Assembly (NCBI RefSeq): GCF_028204095.1
Contig: NZ_JAQLOH010000007.1
Span: 1 to 43,565, forward strand
Direction of reading: 5' to 3'
DNA from: Candidatus Anaplasma sp. TIGMIC
GTDB lineage: Bacteria > Pseudomonadota > Alphaproteobacteria > Rickettsiales > Anaplasmataceae
Length of the DNA: 43,565 bases
Shown one piece after another: positions 8,637 through 19,105 of this stretch. Position 1 is the first letter of the stretch. The number at the start of each line of letters is the position of its first letter. Below the pieces are notes generated by a model that was not told where the DNA came from, ran no database searches, and saw nothing but the letters and a program-made list of their open reading frames with translations. The position numbers and the translations under genes are program-made.

Positions 8637-10201
8637 AGACACTTGAGGCTTGTCCCCTAGCAGGCATAAAAATGACCTTGTCATAATGATTACCCCCTGC
8701 CACAGTCCCTACGCAGGGCATCTTATGCTGCTCTCAAAATCTCCGTCACCCTGGCAGAAATACCTGCAAATGGTGGTAAAACACGCAAACAGATCGACAA
8801 TATAATTTGCAGCATAATCAAGTACTGTGGTCACACGGCGCATAAATATGCGTGCCTAACATGTTGGCCACAAACTCCTTATCTTTGTTCTCTACCGTGT
8901 TCTCGCATGAACACACTTTAATGCATATGGAGCTACTGGTGCCACTATCACACATACAAATTCATTTGCAGCTACCGAATTACTGTCTGAAAACGCTAGT
9001 TCCACTTCTGGAAGAATACAATAATAAGCCCCGTAAGGCGATTATGCGCTATTATCGCGCCCCATAATCATCTCGTACTGGTACCTACCATGCGCCTGCA
9101 TACGTTGCGAAAGCGCCATACAGATTCAGAGCCTCATGGCCTTCCAATATAAAGATGCTTGAACCACTGTAGTGTAGTTCTATACATCTTCCAAAGAAGG
9201 TATTTTCTGTTTACAACACGCAAAAAAGATTTTTACGTGGTTTCCGTTCGGACATGTTCGTAAAATAATACAAAATGCCTACAAAGTGCGTGATAAGACT
9301 AAACTAAATCCCACGTATCAATGGGCACGATAATTCAACAAAAGGAAACATGTACCGCATTTTTTGATACTTGCACAACGTCTGCAGCAAGGAGTTTATT
9401 TCTTCTATCCTACATAAACTCAGAGCACAGACGATAAATCACGCGTTACAGTATGTAAAAATCAAAGCACATCACTACGAAAAAGCTCTCCGCTGTGTAC
9501 TCGTGCAGGCACCGTTATATAACAGCATAACCCGCCACCACTTGCAGATTACAGGCTATACTACACATGACCACATTTCGGACCAGATATATTCAAATAT
9601 CCAAATACGCCATGTTCCAAAGCGAAGCATAATTTTTCCATGTAATACATAAATACTCCATAACCGCATTTAAAACCTTATGCTGTCGTACAGGAATGTA
9701 AAATTCTGAGGGCTTTATCCCTGCAAAAATGTTCATTGGTTCACTGGTGAGCAGGTCCATCAATCACAAAATCTACAGCGCAGTATAGTGATCCAGAGCT
9801 ATGGATATCCCAGCATTACGTACTATCACGACTCACAAAACACTGTTTACGTAATTACGCATCTACCTCTTTCCAGTACATTAAAATACAACTGGGCGCT
9901 AAAATACAGCGTTTTAGCGCAGGTGTAATAATAAAATTCTCCCCTTTGGATGCGGATAATACTATATCCTTGTAGCTACGCTATCAGTAAATCATAATTA
10001 ATGTCTGGGAGCTGTTCTGTGCCCAAAAATATTTCTGTAGCACATATGCGAGGTGTGACCAGGTAGTTTTTTAGGCAAAACCCATCGCCTCTGCACGGTA
10101 TAGTTTTTTGCAGACCGAATTTGTGTTTTATCCAATACGCGATTCTAACGGTTCCGCACATGAGGGCAATATAGCATAATTAGACATGAAAACTGCATCG
10201 G
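8637..10201. other. 1.5-kb intergenic region without recognisable gene
   Basis: Small frames occur on both strands but none looks like a protein. A possible nested hairpin at about 8660-8702 (ATGAC/GTCAT inside GCAGG/CCTGC) might end the ispA transcript. A perfect hairpin lies at 9896-9920. The rest is featureless to me. Confidence 0.5.
9896..9920. other. Perfect 9-bp stem hairpin
   Basis: GCGCTAAAA at 9896-9904 is the exact reverse complement of TTTTAGCGC at 9912-9920, with a seven-base loop. There is no T-run beyond the stem on either strand, although the stem itself ends with four T on each strand. It lies about 280 bases past the stop of the ThiO-like gene and could end that transcript. 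Confidence 0.4.
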
Positions 10202-11272
10202 TCACGCATAAGCATGCAGGCTTTCATAGCGGGGATTACCACCTTTAAGCAGCGAAACAACCTCTTCTACAATTGCAGGAATACTGAGATAGCCATATCT
10301 GTACAGGCCATTTATTCGAACAATTTTATTACCAAATAGCACTCTGGGCAGGTTATCTCGAAAGGCGGGCCTGCAAGCGGACAGCATGTCCAGTATTCTG
10401 GCTTCAGCAAACCCCTTGTGCAAAGAATATAGAGCTGAAAGCATCTCCAAAGCTGACTGCACGGAAACTTCGGAAAAGTCGCAACTCTCTATCTCTGATG
10501 CCCCTACAAGGAATAGATTTCCCTTCCGTGGCACAACATATATGCTATAGCGCGGATGCGTCACCCTTATAGCTCGTTTGAAGGATGCTCCTGGAGCGTA
10601 TACCACTATTGATTCTCCTCTTACACCACGCAAATACGGAATGTCACATTTTGCCCCAATTCCTCTGCAATCGAAAACAACATCAAAAGTTCGCGATATT
10701 CCCTCAGCTACTATTTCTCCGGATGATACTCGTGCAACATTCGCATTACTATACCAGGTAACTCCATGAGCCATTAGGGCGTGTTCTAATTTACCAAAGA
10801 GAGCTACATTGTCTATGCTACCCTCCCCCTTTATGTACATACCATATGGCGCTGACAGACCTGACTCTAGCTCACATATGTTGTTCGTAACATATAATTC
10901 GCCGAACATGTCAGGAAATCGCTTTCTAATTATTTCGCATCTTCGCTCTAAATCGGGCAAATCAACTGTGTGCGCCACTATGATGCTCCCGTTGGTCTGC
11001 AAACAATCACTTGCGTCAATGTAGCGCAGAAGTTCTGGCCATAGCTCCATAGATCTGTGACCAAGTTCCACAACTAAGTCACCAATACTTTCGGCCTCTG
11101 AATACAGTGAGAGCATACCCCCAGCCGCGTAGCCACAGCTCCTTTTACCTGACGTGTCATCTTGGTCGAAAATGGTTACATCCCATCGTTCTCTTAGCAG
11201 GCACAGAGCTAAAATCCTCCCGGCCAACCCTGCTCCAGCTATGCCCGCAGTTTTTACCATAGCGCTTTCCAT
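10202..11272 (-). CDS. thiO: FAD-dependent amino acid oxidase, ThiO-like
   Basis: A 356-residue flavoprotein of the D-amino acid oxidase fold. The dinucleotide-binding GAGLAG is at about residues 13-18, followed by the strand end VTIFDQD. AAGGMLS near 49-55 is typical of glycine oxidase ThiO, which makes the imine used to build the thiazole of thiamine. The C-terminal half has CRPAFRDNLPRVLFG and NGLYRYGYLSIPA, matching the FAD-contacting end of DAO enzymes. Other thiamine genes are not nearby, so the substrate is inferred. ATG 11272 and an internal ATG at 11260 are both possible starts. Confidence 0.75.
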   Translation of the reverse strand: MESAMVKTAGIAGAGLAGRILALCLLRERWDVTIFDQDDTSGKRSCGYAAGGMLSLYSEAESIGDLVVELGHRSMELWPELLRYIDASDCLQTNGSIIVAHTVDLPDLERRCEIIRKRFPDMFGELYVTNNICELESGLSAPYGMYIKGEGSIDNVALFGKLEHALMAHGVTWYSNANVARVSSGEIVAEGISRTFDVVFDCRGIGAKCDIPYLRGVRGESIVVYAPGASFKRAIRVTHPRYSIYVVPRKGNLFLVGASEIESCDFSEVSVQSALEMLSALYSLHKGFAEARILDMLSACRPAFRDNLPRVLFGNKIVRINGLYRYGYLSIPAIVEEVVSLLKGGNPRYESLHAYA

Positions 11273-11628
11273 CCTATAAGGTCATAGTCTGCCTGATTAC
11301 AAAACCAGTAGCTACAGAAGCCTAACCATTTTGTTACTATTACGGTGAAGAGCAAAGCAATCAACTCCCAAAATTACAGATTACTGCTGCCGTGAACTTT
11401 TCACGCACCATACATTTCCAACAAAACGTTGACCCACTGCTGATCACGTCAGACACGCGTGTAGCAATATGTGCATTGAATACACAATATTGCCTTTACG
11501 CATATAAGAAAACATATTTCCTTTTGCACCTTATGGCCCAAATCAGCCTCTAGAAAACGCAAGTACACCAGTGCGGTACAAGCTTTACAGAACTAAAAAC
11601 CCTTGCCAACCAACTGAGAACCCCACAA
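11273..11628. other. Intergenic stretch without recognisable gene
   Basis: 356 bases between dnaB and the ThiO-like gene, both on the minus strand. No open frame, RNA or clear hairpin stands out; any dnaB terminator or thiO promoter here is not obvious. Confidence 0.5.
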
Positions 11629-13089
11629 CTATCCCTTATAAATGTCATAACGGGTAGTGTAGTCACGGAATTTACCCTTCTCAGGCTCGAAGTATAGCCT
11701 TACATTTCCTATAGGGCCATTCCTTTGCTTGGATACCAAAACATCAGCTAAGTTGCTTATGGAATCCATCTTTAGTTGCCACTCCGCGTGTTTTGAAGTA
11801 CCCTCAGCGGGTTGCTTTCTTAGTTCGTAGTATTCTTCTCTGTACAGAAACATCACAACATCTGCATCTTGTTCGATACTACCTGAATCACGTAAATCCG
11901 ATAATTGAGGCTTTTTATCATCACGTTGTTCAACCAGCCGGGATAGCTGAGACAATGCAACAAGTGGAACATTTAGCTCCTTTGCAATAGCCTTCAAACC
12001 CTGAGTCACCTCAGAAACCTCCTGCACACGATTCTCACCACTACGCTTCGTCGTACCCTTTATGAGCTGTAAATAGTCGACAAAAACCACGCCTACGTTA
12101 TGCAGCTGATGCATACGTCTGATCCTGGTCCTCAACCCACTTATAGACAGAACTGACGAGTCATCTATAACCAACGGGAGGTCACATATACTCTCACTTG
12201 CCCTCAGTACCTGTTGCAGATCACTGCTGCTTATCTTACCAGATAGCGCCTTGTATGAGCTAATTTCTGACTCTATGGATATAATCCTGGATGCAATATG
12301 CTCCGCCGACATTTCTAGTGAAAAGAACCCAACACTTTTGCCCTTGTCCTTAAGCGACTTACATGCATTGAGAGCCATGTTCAGCGCTAAGGCCGTCTTT
12401 CCCATTGATGGACGCGCAGCTAATACAATTAGATCCGAGTTCTGTAGACCATTTAGTAGCTGATCCAAATCCTTTAGACCAACAGAAATGCCCTGCAGCG
12501 CATCTCTATTCTCTCTAGCAGACTCAATCTTCTTCCTAACGTCACCTATGAGCGTGGAAAATAGGTGGTAATTTCTATCCGCTTTTCCCTTATTCCCCAA
12601 CAAAAAGAGCTTTTGCGATGCACCTTCTATCTGGTACTCAGCAGGATTGTCGGAATCGTAGTCGTACGCATTGCCCACAATGTCATTGCCTAGGGATATC
12701 AGACACCTTCGTAGATGCGCATCGAAAACTACCTTAGCAACGCTTCTGATATCAAAAACAACGCTGGCCTTAGCAGCGATCTTAGCCAGGTACTCACCAC
12801 CACCACATTCAGCAAGTGCCTCATCGTTATCAAAAAACATTTTAAGGCTTATCTCATTTGCCGAAAGTCCCCTTTTGTTTATCTTTACTACTTGGTCAAA
12901 AATCCTGCCGTGCAGCGGATCATAAAATACTTCCGAGCTTATTATATCCTCCAGGGCATCACATATCCTGTTATCCCTGAGCATGGCACCAATAAGCATT
13001 TGCTCTGCTTCAACATTGTTAGGCAGATGAGTAATATTACCAAGCAAACCCTTTTCCGCCAAACTTTGCACAAGGCCCCCCCAATACAA
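11629..13089 (-). CDS. dnaB: Replicative DNA helicase DnaB
   Basis: The hexameric helicase unwinds DNA at the replication fork and recruits primase. The N-terminal domain begins LPNNVEAEQMLIGAMLRDN. The RecA-like core has Walker A ARPSMGKT at about 225-232, VGFFSLEMS, a Walker B strand VVFVDYLQLI, and SQLSRLVEQRDDKKPQLSDLRDSGSIEQDAD near the C terminus. Length (up to 486) is normal. The start is uncertain: 13089 is a TTG, and a GTG at 13071 directly follows a run of seven G (minus strand), which could serve as ribosome binding site. It lies 39 bases behind the membrane protein gene and is probably co-transcribed. Confidence 0.95.
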   Translation of the reverse strand: MYWGGLVQSLAEKGLLGNITHLPNNVEAEQMLIGAMLRDNRICDALEDIISSEVFYDPLHGRIFDQVVKINKRGLSANEISLKMFFDNDEALAECGGGEYLAKIAAKASVVFDIRSVAKVVFDAHLRRCLISLGNDIVGNAYDYDSDNPAEYQIEGASQKLFLLGNKGKADRNYHLFSTLIGDVRKKIESARENRDALQGISVGLKDLDQLLNGLQNSDLIVLAARPSMGKTALALNMALNACKSLKDKGKSVGFFSLEMSAEHIASRIISIESEISSYKALSGKISSSDLQQVLRASESICDLPLVIDDSSVLSISGLRTRIRRMHQLHNVGVVFVDYLQLIKGTTKRSGENRVQEVSEVTQGLKAIAKELNVPLVALSQLSRLVEQRDDKKPQLSDLRDSGSIEQDADVVMFLYREEYYELRKQPAEGTSKHAEWQLKMDSISNLADVLVSKQRNGPIGNVRLYFEPEKGKFRDYTTRYDIYKG

Positions 13090-13128
13090 TAGACCACTAA
13101 CAGATATAAAGGTGAAAAACTCCGGCTT

Positions 13129-13560
13129 CTACCTGGATCTCCCCCTATGTTTACCCTGGTACATCCCCTTCATACTCACAAGCATTTGCCAAAACCCGTT
13201 TTGCAAAGTGCTCGGCTTCACGCCAATAAGCCTGCTGCGTTTTTCTGACATGACATACCTAGTCCACCTACCGATGGGCTCCATAAGCCCAATAATTCGT
13301 ACCGGATTTTGGTACTCAGCCTGTGTACCAGCATCTTTTTGCCTGATCTGTGCAGCGGCCCTCTCCTTTGCCAATTCCCTGTGCTTCTTCTCCAAATAGC
13401 GTCTATGCTTTTCCTCATTGGTGAGATTTTCTTCCTCATCCTCAGCACTAAAAAACGCCTTTATGTACCTACGAGCCTCATTGAAACACAGCCTGAGCAG
13501 ACCAAAAGCCAAACAGACAACAATAAAAACCAAAAAACCCGTTAGAACTTTCAGAGCCAT
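13129..13560 (-). CDS. Small membrane protein with coiled-coil region, unknown function
   Basis: A 143-residue protein I do not recognise. Residues 4-24 form one hydrophobic membrane segment. Residues about 38-75 are very rich in Glu, Lys and Arg (EDEEENLTNEEKHRRYLEKK), probably a cytoplasmic helix or coiled coil. The tail RIIGLMEPIGRWTRYVMSEK has a conserved look, and the C terminus is strongly basic. It is upstream of dnaB in the same direction, with 39 bases between. The position and protein-like composition make it real, but nothing gives a function. Confidence 0.7.
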   Translation of the reverse strand: MALKVLTGFLVFIVVCLAFGLLRLCFNEARRYIKAFFSAEDEEENLTNEEKHRRYLEKKHRELAKERAAAQIRQKDAGTQAEYQNPVRIIGLMEPIGRWTRYVMSEKRSRLIGVKPSTLQNGFWQMLVSMKGMYQGKHRGRSR

Positions 13561-13622
13561 GACTCAAACGAGATAAACCCATGCCAGGTATTCTAACACA
13601 ATGTAACAAAATGAGGAAGATA

Positions 13623-13650
13623 TTGGCCATCGGTCATACCCACGTATACT
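13623..13650 (+). promoter_or_regulatory. Candidate promoter of tadA
   Basis: TTGGCC at 13623-13628 and TATACT at 13645-13650 are 16 bases apart, about 70 bases before the tadA ATG. The -10 box is good and the -35 box weak. Confidence 0.35.
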
Positions 13651-13720
13651 ATAGCTTAGGTGCAACACAACGTGGTATTGTGTACTTCCTATTACCTGTA
13701 GTGAAATTACAAACTTGGAT

Positions 13721-14170
13721 ATGCGAGCATCAACCTACATGAAATCAGCTATGGAGGAAGCAAGACTTACTCCTAATGAGGTACCTGTGGGCGCTGTTAT
13801 AGTGAAAGATAAGGTTATAATATCACGGGCGCATAACCTTACAGTGAACGACCTAGATCCCACAGCACATGCAGAGATTTTGGCTATACGCCGTGCATGC
13901 TCGCTCCTCTCTTCCCACATACTGAGTGACTGCGATATGTACGTAACTCTGGAACCCTGTGCAATGTGCGCACAGGCAATATCCTTTGCTAGGATCAGAA
14001 GACTGTACTTCGGAGCATATAACGAGAAGCTTGGCGGCGTAGAAAACGGCGCACAAGTATTCAAGCATTGCACCCATGTACCCGAAGTGTACGGCGGATT
14101 TTTCGAACAAGAGAACTCTAATGTGCTAAAAGAGTTCTTTCAAAAAATACGCTCATCTAACTCTCAATAG
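13721..14170 (+). CDS. tadA: tRNA-specific adenosine deaminase
   Basis: This 149-residue zinc deaminase converts A34 to inosine in the wobble position of tRNA-Arg(ACG), so that one tRNA reads three CGN codons. The active site is complete: HAE at 50-52 (zinc ligand and proton-shuttle Glu) and PCAMC at 79-83 (two zinc-binding Cys). ARIRRLYFGAYNEKLGGVENG follows as in TadA. A TTG two codons upstream could extend the frame, but ATG 13721 is the natural start. It is divergent from the membrane protein-dnaB pair, with 160 bases between. Confidence 0.93.
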   Translation: MRASTYMKSAMEEARLTPNEVPVGAVIVKDKVIISRAHNLTVNDLDPTAHAEILAIRRACSLLSSHILSDCDMYVTLEPCAMCAQAISFARIRRLYFGAYNEKLGGVENGAQVFKHCTHVPEVYGGFFEQENSNVLKEFFQKIRSSNSQ

Positions 14171-15437
14171 TTCGTCACAAATACGTGAGACAGTACGTTA
14201 TCCGTTTCCCAAGATATTTCTGAGTAGAATTCCCAGAACATACTATACGATATAAGCATTGTTCAATGCGCACCCAGCGTATAAAGCAGAACAAAAAATC
14301 TATACTTGTGGTATATGAAGGCTGCAGCAAAGTTCAGCACAGCAACATTCGTACCTTGTCTATTACCAACTACGATAATTCAGTGAAAAAACTTCCCCAC
14401 TGCTCCACAAAATTTGCAACCTACTTTTTCGTAAATCCATAATTTGAAAAGTCGCCTATTCGGCACTCGGCAACCTGTAGAGGTATTCTCAGAAGTAACC
14501 ATACCTCATTACAAAAGCTCCTAGCTCTGTGATAACGCCCATGTGGCCTGCACATTACAAATAAAAATACATAGCATGTAACTTGCAGTGGGAAGTGCCG
14601 AAAACGCCGGAAAGAGTCATCCAGAATATTAACATCGCACAGTTTAAGCTCTTTATCCATAGCACTGCCATTTAATACATGCATACATGTACCGAGACCT
14701 GGCGCAAGTAAGATTTACACAGGGCAAGAGCTGTACAGTTCACAAATAGCAAAGCTTCTCGCATAACTCGATCTGCATACATTGCGCCACGGACAGCTGC
14801 CGTTACCCAATTGCACGCATGTTCGCACGGCAACAAAAAAGTTTACGGTACCACCAATCAGAGCGTAGAGTCAAAACATCTTGGCGCTCACTCTTTTCAG
14901 AACGTATATCAGTAGTAGGTTTTACGTAATACCCCTTGCCGGCAGCCTAAAGCAGAAAATTCGAAAGAGCAAAATATACATTAACCCTGTACCCGAGGAA
15001 ATAAGCTTTCATAGCCCAAGATATGTGTAATTACTGTCTCGCAATTTCCGCACTGCCATGGTTTACCATGAACAAAAGCACAGGCGCCTTTTTTCGAAGG
15101 CAAATTATAGTACATGAGGAAAGCCCCAAACATCACTCCACCCACCTCTAGCTTTCACGGCATAAAGCGCTTATGCATAACCCAACCATTACCACCTATG
15201 CTTTTCAACATTCGGAATCAACTTACCCTTTCCTTCTTTCATGTAACAAGCCTCTATACTCTATGGTCCAGCTGTTACCGCGTTCGTGCCATAACAATTT
15301 TTTCCGCTAACATAGCGTAAATACGTTACCCACAAATAAGTGCATTACCTTCTGCATCTAGAATAAAATATCTCGCGTCTATCGACCTAAAGAAAGAATT
15401 GGCTAATGTGAAATGAACTCAAAGAACAGTTGCAGCA
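14171..15437. other. 1.27-kb intergenic region without recognisable gene
   Basis: Lies between convergent tadA and fabH. An 87-residue minus-strand frame (14421-14684) and a 68-residue plus-strand frame (15114-15320) exist but neither resembles a known protein. No tRNA, long repeat or clear terminator was found. Confidence 0.5.
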
Positions 15438-16397
15438 TCAAAGCCTGACAAGGCCGGCTCCCCATGTCAGACCAGCACCCATAGCCGCAAACAAAACAAG
15501 TTGACCCTCTCGCAACTTACCATCTCGTTTTGCACAGCTGACAGCTAAAGGTATGGACGCGGCAGAAGTATTAGCGTGATCCTCTATGTCTAGGATAACC
15601 TTTTCCCTTGGGAATTTTAGTTTTTTTGCAACCATATCAACAATACGAATGTTTGCCTGGTGGGGAACAAACCAGTCTATATCGTCTATGCACACAGAGC
15701 ACTTCTTCAAGACCTCTGAAATGGATGAGCAAAGCTTCAGTATGGCATGTTCGAACAGTACTGTGCCCTGCATACATATGTGTCCGGCAGTCTGCGTAGA
15801 CGCAACACCTCCAGTTGTGTACAAAATATCATTTAGGCTCCCATCCGCATATAGCAACACAGATATGATGCCACGATCTCCTTCAGAATCGTCTGCTTTG
15901 AACACGCAAGCACCCGCACCATCGCCAAACAATATGCATGTAGTCCTGTCGCTCCAGTCGACTATTCTAGACATTGTCTCAGCGCCTATCAGCAATGCAA
16001 CTTTTACCTGACCCATCTTTATAAGGCTATCCACAATAGAAACACCGTATATAAAGCCAGAGCAGGCAGCATTAATATCGAAAGAAAAAGCACTGGAGCA
16101 CCCCAGCCTATTTTGAACCATAGAAGCACAACTCGGCAGCGTCTTATCAGGAGTAGCCGTGGCAACCACTATAAGATCCACCTCTGTCGCAGAGATCCCT
16201 GCATCAGCTAAAGCACGCTCAGCCGCTTTTGTGGCCATATCCGCTGTAGTTTCACCTTCCCCAACCAAACATCGCCTCTTTATACCAGTCCTGCGAAATA
16301 TCCACTCATCGGTAGTATCAACAATGAGAGAAAGGTCGTCGTTAGTGACGACTTTACCAGGCAAACAAGAGCCCACTCCTCGCAAAACTGCTCTCAT
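15438..16397 (-). CDS. fabH: 3-oxoacyl-ACP synthase III
   Basis: FabH starts type II fatty acid synthesis by condensing acetyl-CoA with malonyl-ACP. The protein is 319 residues, the usual length. The catalytic triad is visible: Cys112 in DINAACSGF, His246 in [10 protein letters not shown] and Asn276 in [11 protein letters not shown]-terminal [15 protein letters not shown] matches the CoA-binding region. The ATG overlaps the plsX stop by four bases (ATGA), so translation is probably coupled. It is the last gene of the rpmF-plsX-fabH operon. Confidence 0.96.
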   Translation of the reverse strand: MRAVLRGVGSCLPGKVVTNDDLSLIVDTTDEWIFRRTGIKRRCLVGEGETTADMATKAAERALADAGISATEVDLIVVATATPDKTLPSCASMVQNRLGCSSAFSFDINAACSGFIYGVSIVDSLIKMGQVKVALLIGAETMSRIVDWSDRTTCILFGDGAGACVFKADDSEGDRGIISVLLYADGSLNDILYTTGGVASTQTAGHICMQGTVLFEHAILKLCSSISEVLKKCSVCIDDIDWFVPHQANIRIVDMVAKKLKFPREKVILDIEDHANTSAASIPLAVSCAKRDGKLREGQLVLFAAMGAGLTWGAGLVRL

Positions 16398-17437
16398 GAC
16401 CCGATTTCGCTTATTTCCGACACGATTTTAGAAACAATATTGTAACGCACCGCGTTAACAGTTGCCCTGATAGCATAAGCGAAAGCTTTAGCATCCGCCC
16501 CACCATGGCTTTTAACCACAACTCCGTTAAGGCCCAATAACATGGCACCATTAAAGGTTTTAGGTTCCACTACACGCAACACTCTCCTGAAGTTAGGCCT
16601 TAGTATATAAGCTGCTATCCTGGAAACCAAAGAAGTCTTTAAAGAATCCTTAAGCATGCCAACAAGGGTATTCGCAACTGCCTCGATAGTTTTCAGCATC
16701 ACGTTACCTGAAAACCCATCAGTAACCAGGACATCCACTTCACCTTTCAGTGCTACATCAGCCTCAACATACCCATAAAAGTCCATCTTTGATTTGGCCT
16801 TTCTTAGTAATGCAAACGCTTCCTGTACTACATATGTCCCTTTTACCTCTTCTTCCCCTACATTCAGGAGACCTACCTTGGGGTCACTTCTCCCCATTAC
16901 CGCCTTGGCAAACGCAACACCCATCACTGCGAATTGGAACAAGGCTTCCGCACTGCACTCAACATTAGCTCCCAAATCTAGAATAAGGAGGTCCTTGCCG
17001 CTTCCAGAAGGTATTGCAGAAGCGATCGCAGGCCTATCTATGCTCTCTATCGTCCCCAATAAATACCTAGAAATTGCCATAACAGCACCAGTGTTGCCAG
17101 AAGAAACAACGCCGCCAACAAGACCCTTCTTAGCGTCTTCCACCGCTTGCCAAATGCTAGAACGCCTTCTATGCCTCAATGCATACGAGGGCCTGTCGGT
17201 AGAGAGAACCGCATCTGGGACATCAATAAATATGCTGTTTTCCTCAACCAATTTGTACTTAGACAAAACCGGCAATACGGCATCCTGTTTGCCATATATA
17301 CTGAAGTGAACCTTCCCCGGGCAAGGAACAACGCCCGACAGAAACATGTTCGCACCTTCAATTACTGCTTCAGGGCCTGCATCTCCCCCCATAGCATCAA
17401 GTGCGATAGACAAACTCTCACTCTGACTTTCTGTCAT
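16394..17437 (-). CDS. plsX: Phosphate acyltransferase PlsX
   Basis: PlsX makes acyl-phosphate from acyl-ACP, the acyl donor for glycerol-3-phosphate acylation by PlsY. The 347-residue protein begins [20 protein letters not shown], the family signature, and continues with [54 protein letters not shown] and the [14 protein letters not shown] stretch near the end. A TTG at 17440 precedes ATG 17437; the ATG is chosen. It follows rpmF by six bases and overlaps fabH. Confidence 0.96.
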   Translation of the reverse strand: MTESQSESLSIALDAMGGDAGPEAVIEGANMFLSGVVPCPGKVHFSIYGKQDAVLPVLSKYKLVEENSIFIDVPDAVLSTDRPSYALRHRRRSSIWQAVEDAKKGLVGGVVSSGNTGAVMAISRYLLGTIESIDRPAIASAIPSGSGKDLLILDLGANVECSAEALFQFAVMGVAFAKAVMGRSDPKVGLLNVGEEEVKGTYVVQEAFALLRKAKSKMDFYGYVEADVALKGEVDVLVTDGFSGNVMLKTIEAVANTLVGMLKDSLKTSLVSRIAAYILRPNFRRVLRVVEPKTFNGAMLLGLNGVVVKSHGGADAKAFAYAIRATVNAVRYNIVSKIVSEISEIGS

Positions 17438-17443
17438 CAATAG

Positions 17444-17620
17444 CTACACTTTAGATTTTGCCACTTGCTTACCGTTGTAGTATCCGCCCAAGCACACATG
17501 GTGTGACAGTTTATACTCCCCAGTGGTGGGATCAATAACAACGTTTGGTGCCTCGAGCCCTAAATGAGAACGGTGCATATTACGACGCGACTTAGACTTC
17601 TTTCTCTTCGGCACAGCCAT
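17444..17620 (-). CDS. rpmF: 50S ribosomal protein L32
   Basis: A 58-residue basic protein starting [19 protein letters not shown] and ending with [20 protein letters not shown], the L32 pattern. Only one cysteine is present in the C-terminal part, so the zinc ribbon of some L32 forms is absent. The open frame reaches 29 codons further upstream, but the family starts at MAVPK. It is first in rpmF-plsX-fabH, an arrangement common in bacteria that couples translation and membrane growth. Confidence 0.95.
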   Translation of the reverse strand: MAVPKRKKSKSRRNMHRSHLGLEAPNVVIDPTTGEYKLSHHVCLGGYYNGKQVAKSKV

Positions 17621-17648
17621 GATACAACCCTCGTTGACGAAAGCCCTT

Positions 17649-17677
17649 ATTGTCACAGAGAAAACAAATATTCGCAA
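17649..17677 (-). promoter_or_regulatory. Candidate promoter of rpmF-plsX-fabH
   Basis: On the minus strand TTGCGA (17672-17677), 17 bases, then GACAAT (17649-17654), about 28 bases before the rpmF ATG. Each box matches four of six consensus bases. Confidence 0.35.
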
Positions 17678-17923
17678 CAGCAATTTACAAGTTCGCAGCA
17701 ACGCCACGACTCATGAGTGGTCTATATCACCAAAAGAAATCATTTCAGCAAGCCACAATTTCTGTATCTTGCAAATAGCACATGATACTCGCATCGCACG
17801 CAGTGTAGACATACAACTGGTCCACAAAGCAGCGCGCTACAATAGATTCAAATTTTTGGTGCAAGATACCAATTAATGGCCTACCATTACCAGCATTTCT
17901 TTAAACTTTCATAAACGTACTGT

Positions 17924-19105
17924 ATGTACAAAAATTTTAACTTTAAGATTCTGTCCGAGACAGGTAAAGCCAGGGTGGGAATCATTCGCACACCACATGG
18001 AAATATATACACTCCTGCTTTTATATTTTGCGCCACAAAGGCATCCGTTAAATCCTTAGATACGCGTGCGGTAAAGGAATGTGGAACACAAATAATTTTG
18101 TCCAATACATACCATCTCATGCTTCAACCAGGAGAAGATACAGTTGAACAGCTTGGCGGCCTACATGGTATGACCGGATGGGATGGGCCCATGCTCACTG
18201 ATTCAGGTGGGTACCAGATCTTCAGCCTGGGATACGGGTCAGTCTCGCAGGAGTTAAAAGGTAGTCTGCGACAGTCCAATGCATCGCTGATAAAAATAGA
18301 TGAAACAGGCGCAAGATTTAGGTCATATATAGATGGCCGAGAGTATCACTTAACCCCAGAAAGATCCATGGAGATCCAACGCAAACTAGGAGCTGATCTC
18401 GTCGTTGTACTTGATGAGTGCACGCCATTCCACACAAGTTATGAGTATACAAAACGGTCTATGCTCATGAGCATACGCTGGGCAGCAAGATCTCTGGAAG
18501 CTTTTAAGATGTCAAGTGCAGGCACCCAAGCTTTGTACTGTGTAATCCAAGGAGGCGTATACGAAGACCTGAGGCAGACCAGCAGCGACTTTGCTAATGA
18601 ATCTCCGTTTTTTGGGTACGCTATAGGGGGTTCCTTGGGCTCATGTAAGCAACAAATGTATGACACCGTATCTATGACAAATGGCATGCTTGAGAAAAAG
18701 CGCCCTGTGCACTTACTTGGTATTGGAAATGTTGTAGACATATTTCACGGTGCTTTAAACGGTATAGATACTTTTGACTGTGTGTATCCGACAAGAATTG
18801 CGCGCCATGGCGCCGTTTTGGTGAAACCAGAAAATAGAGACATGCCTGGAAAAGAGTATATAAACCTCCGCTCTCCAAAGTTTAAAAACAGCTTAGATCC
18901 CATAGAGCATGACTGCACGTGCTATACGTGCAAAACCCATTCCAGGGGGTACTTACATCATCTTCTAAAAGCACGGGAACTCCTTGCTTATTCGCTTGCC
19001 ACAACGCACAACATTCACTTTATGAATAGCCTCATGCAACTGGTCAGAAGGGCAATAATGAATCATACGCTGGAGCAAGAGCTGAAGCGCTGGGCCTTAA
19101 ACTAA
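17924..19105 (+). CDS. tgt: tRNA-guanine transglycosylase
   Basis: Tgt exchanges G34 of GUN-anticodon tRNAs for a queuosine-type base. The 393-residue protein has the catalytic Asp93 in LTDSGGYQIFSLG, the nucleophile Asp285 in FDCVYPTRIARHG, and the zinc site C331, C333, C336 with a likely ligand His362. The base-binding loop is unusual: bacterial enzymes have GGLAVGE, here residues 235-241 are GGSLGSC, so the position equivalent to Z. mobilis Val233 is Gly, as in eukaryotic queuine enzymes. DEC at 164-166 is bacterial-like. No queuosine synthesis genes are nearby. It is divergent from rpmF, with a 303-base gap. Confidence 0.93.
   Translation: MYKNFNFKILSETGKARVGIIRTPHGNIYTPAFIFCATKASVKSLDTRAVKECGTQIILSNTYHLMLQPGEDTVEQLGGLHGMTGWDGPMLTDSGGYQIFSLGYGSVSQELKGSLRQSNASLIKIDETGARFRSYIDGREYHLTPERSMEIQRKLGADLVVVLDECTPFHTSYEYTKRSMLMSIRWAARSLEAFKMSSAGTQALYCVIQGGVYEDLRQTSSDFANESPFFGYAIGGSLGSCKQQMYDTVSMTNGMLEKKRPVHLLGIGNVVDIFHGALNGIDTFDCVYPTRIARHGAVLVKPENRDMPGKEYINLRSPKFKNSLDPIEHDCTCYTCKTHSRGYLHHLLKARELLAYSLATTHNIHFMNSLMQLVRRAIMNHTLEQELKRWALN

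Noticed and set aside
9976-10161. 61-residue minus-strand frame just after the ThiO-like gene
   Set aside because: Some stretches look protein-like, but it is short, without known motif, and could be chance.
16794-17309. 171-residue plus-strand frame opposite plsX
   Set aside because: Antisense shadow of a clear gene; composition follows plsX codons.
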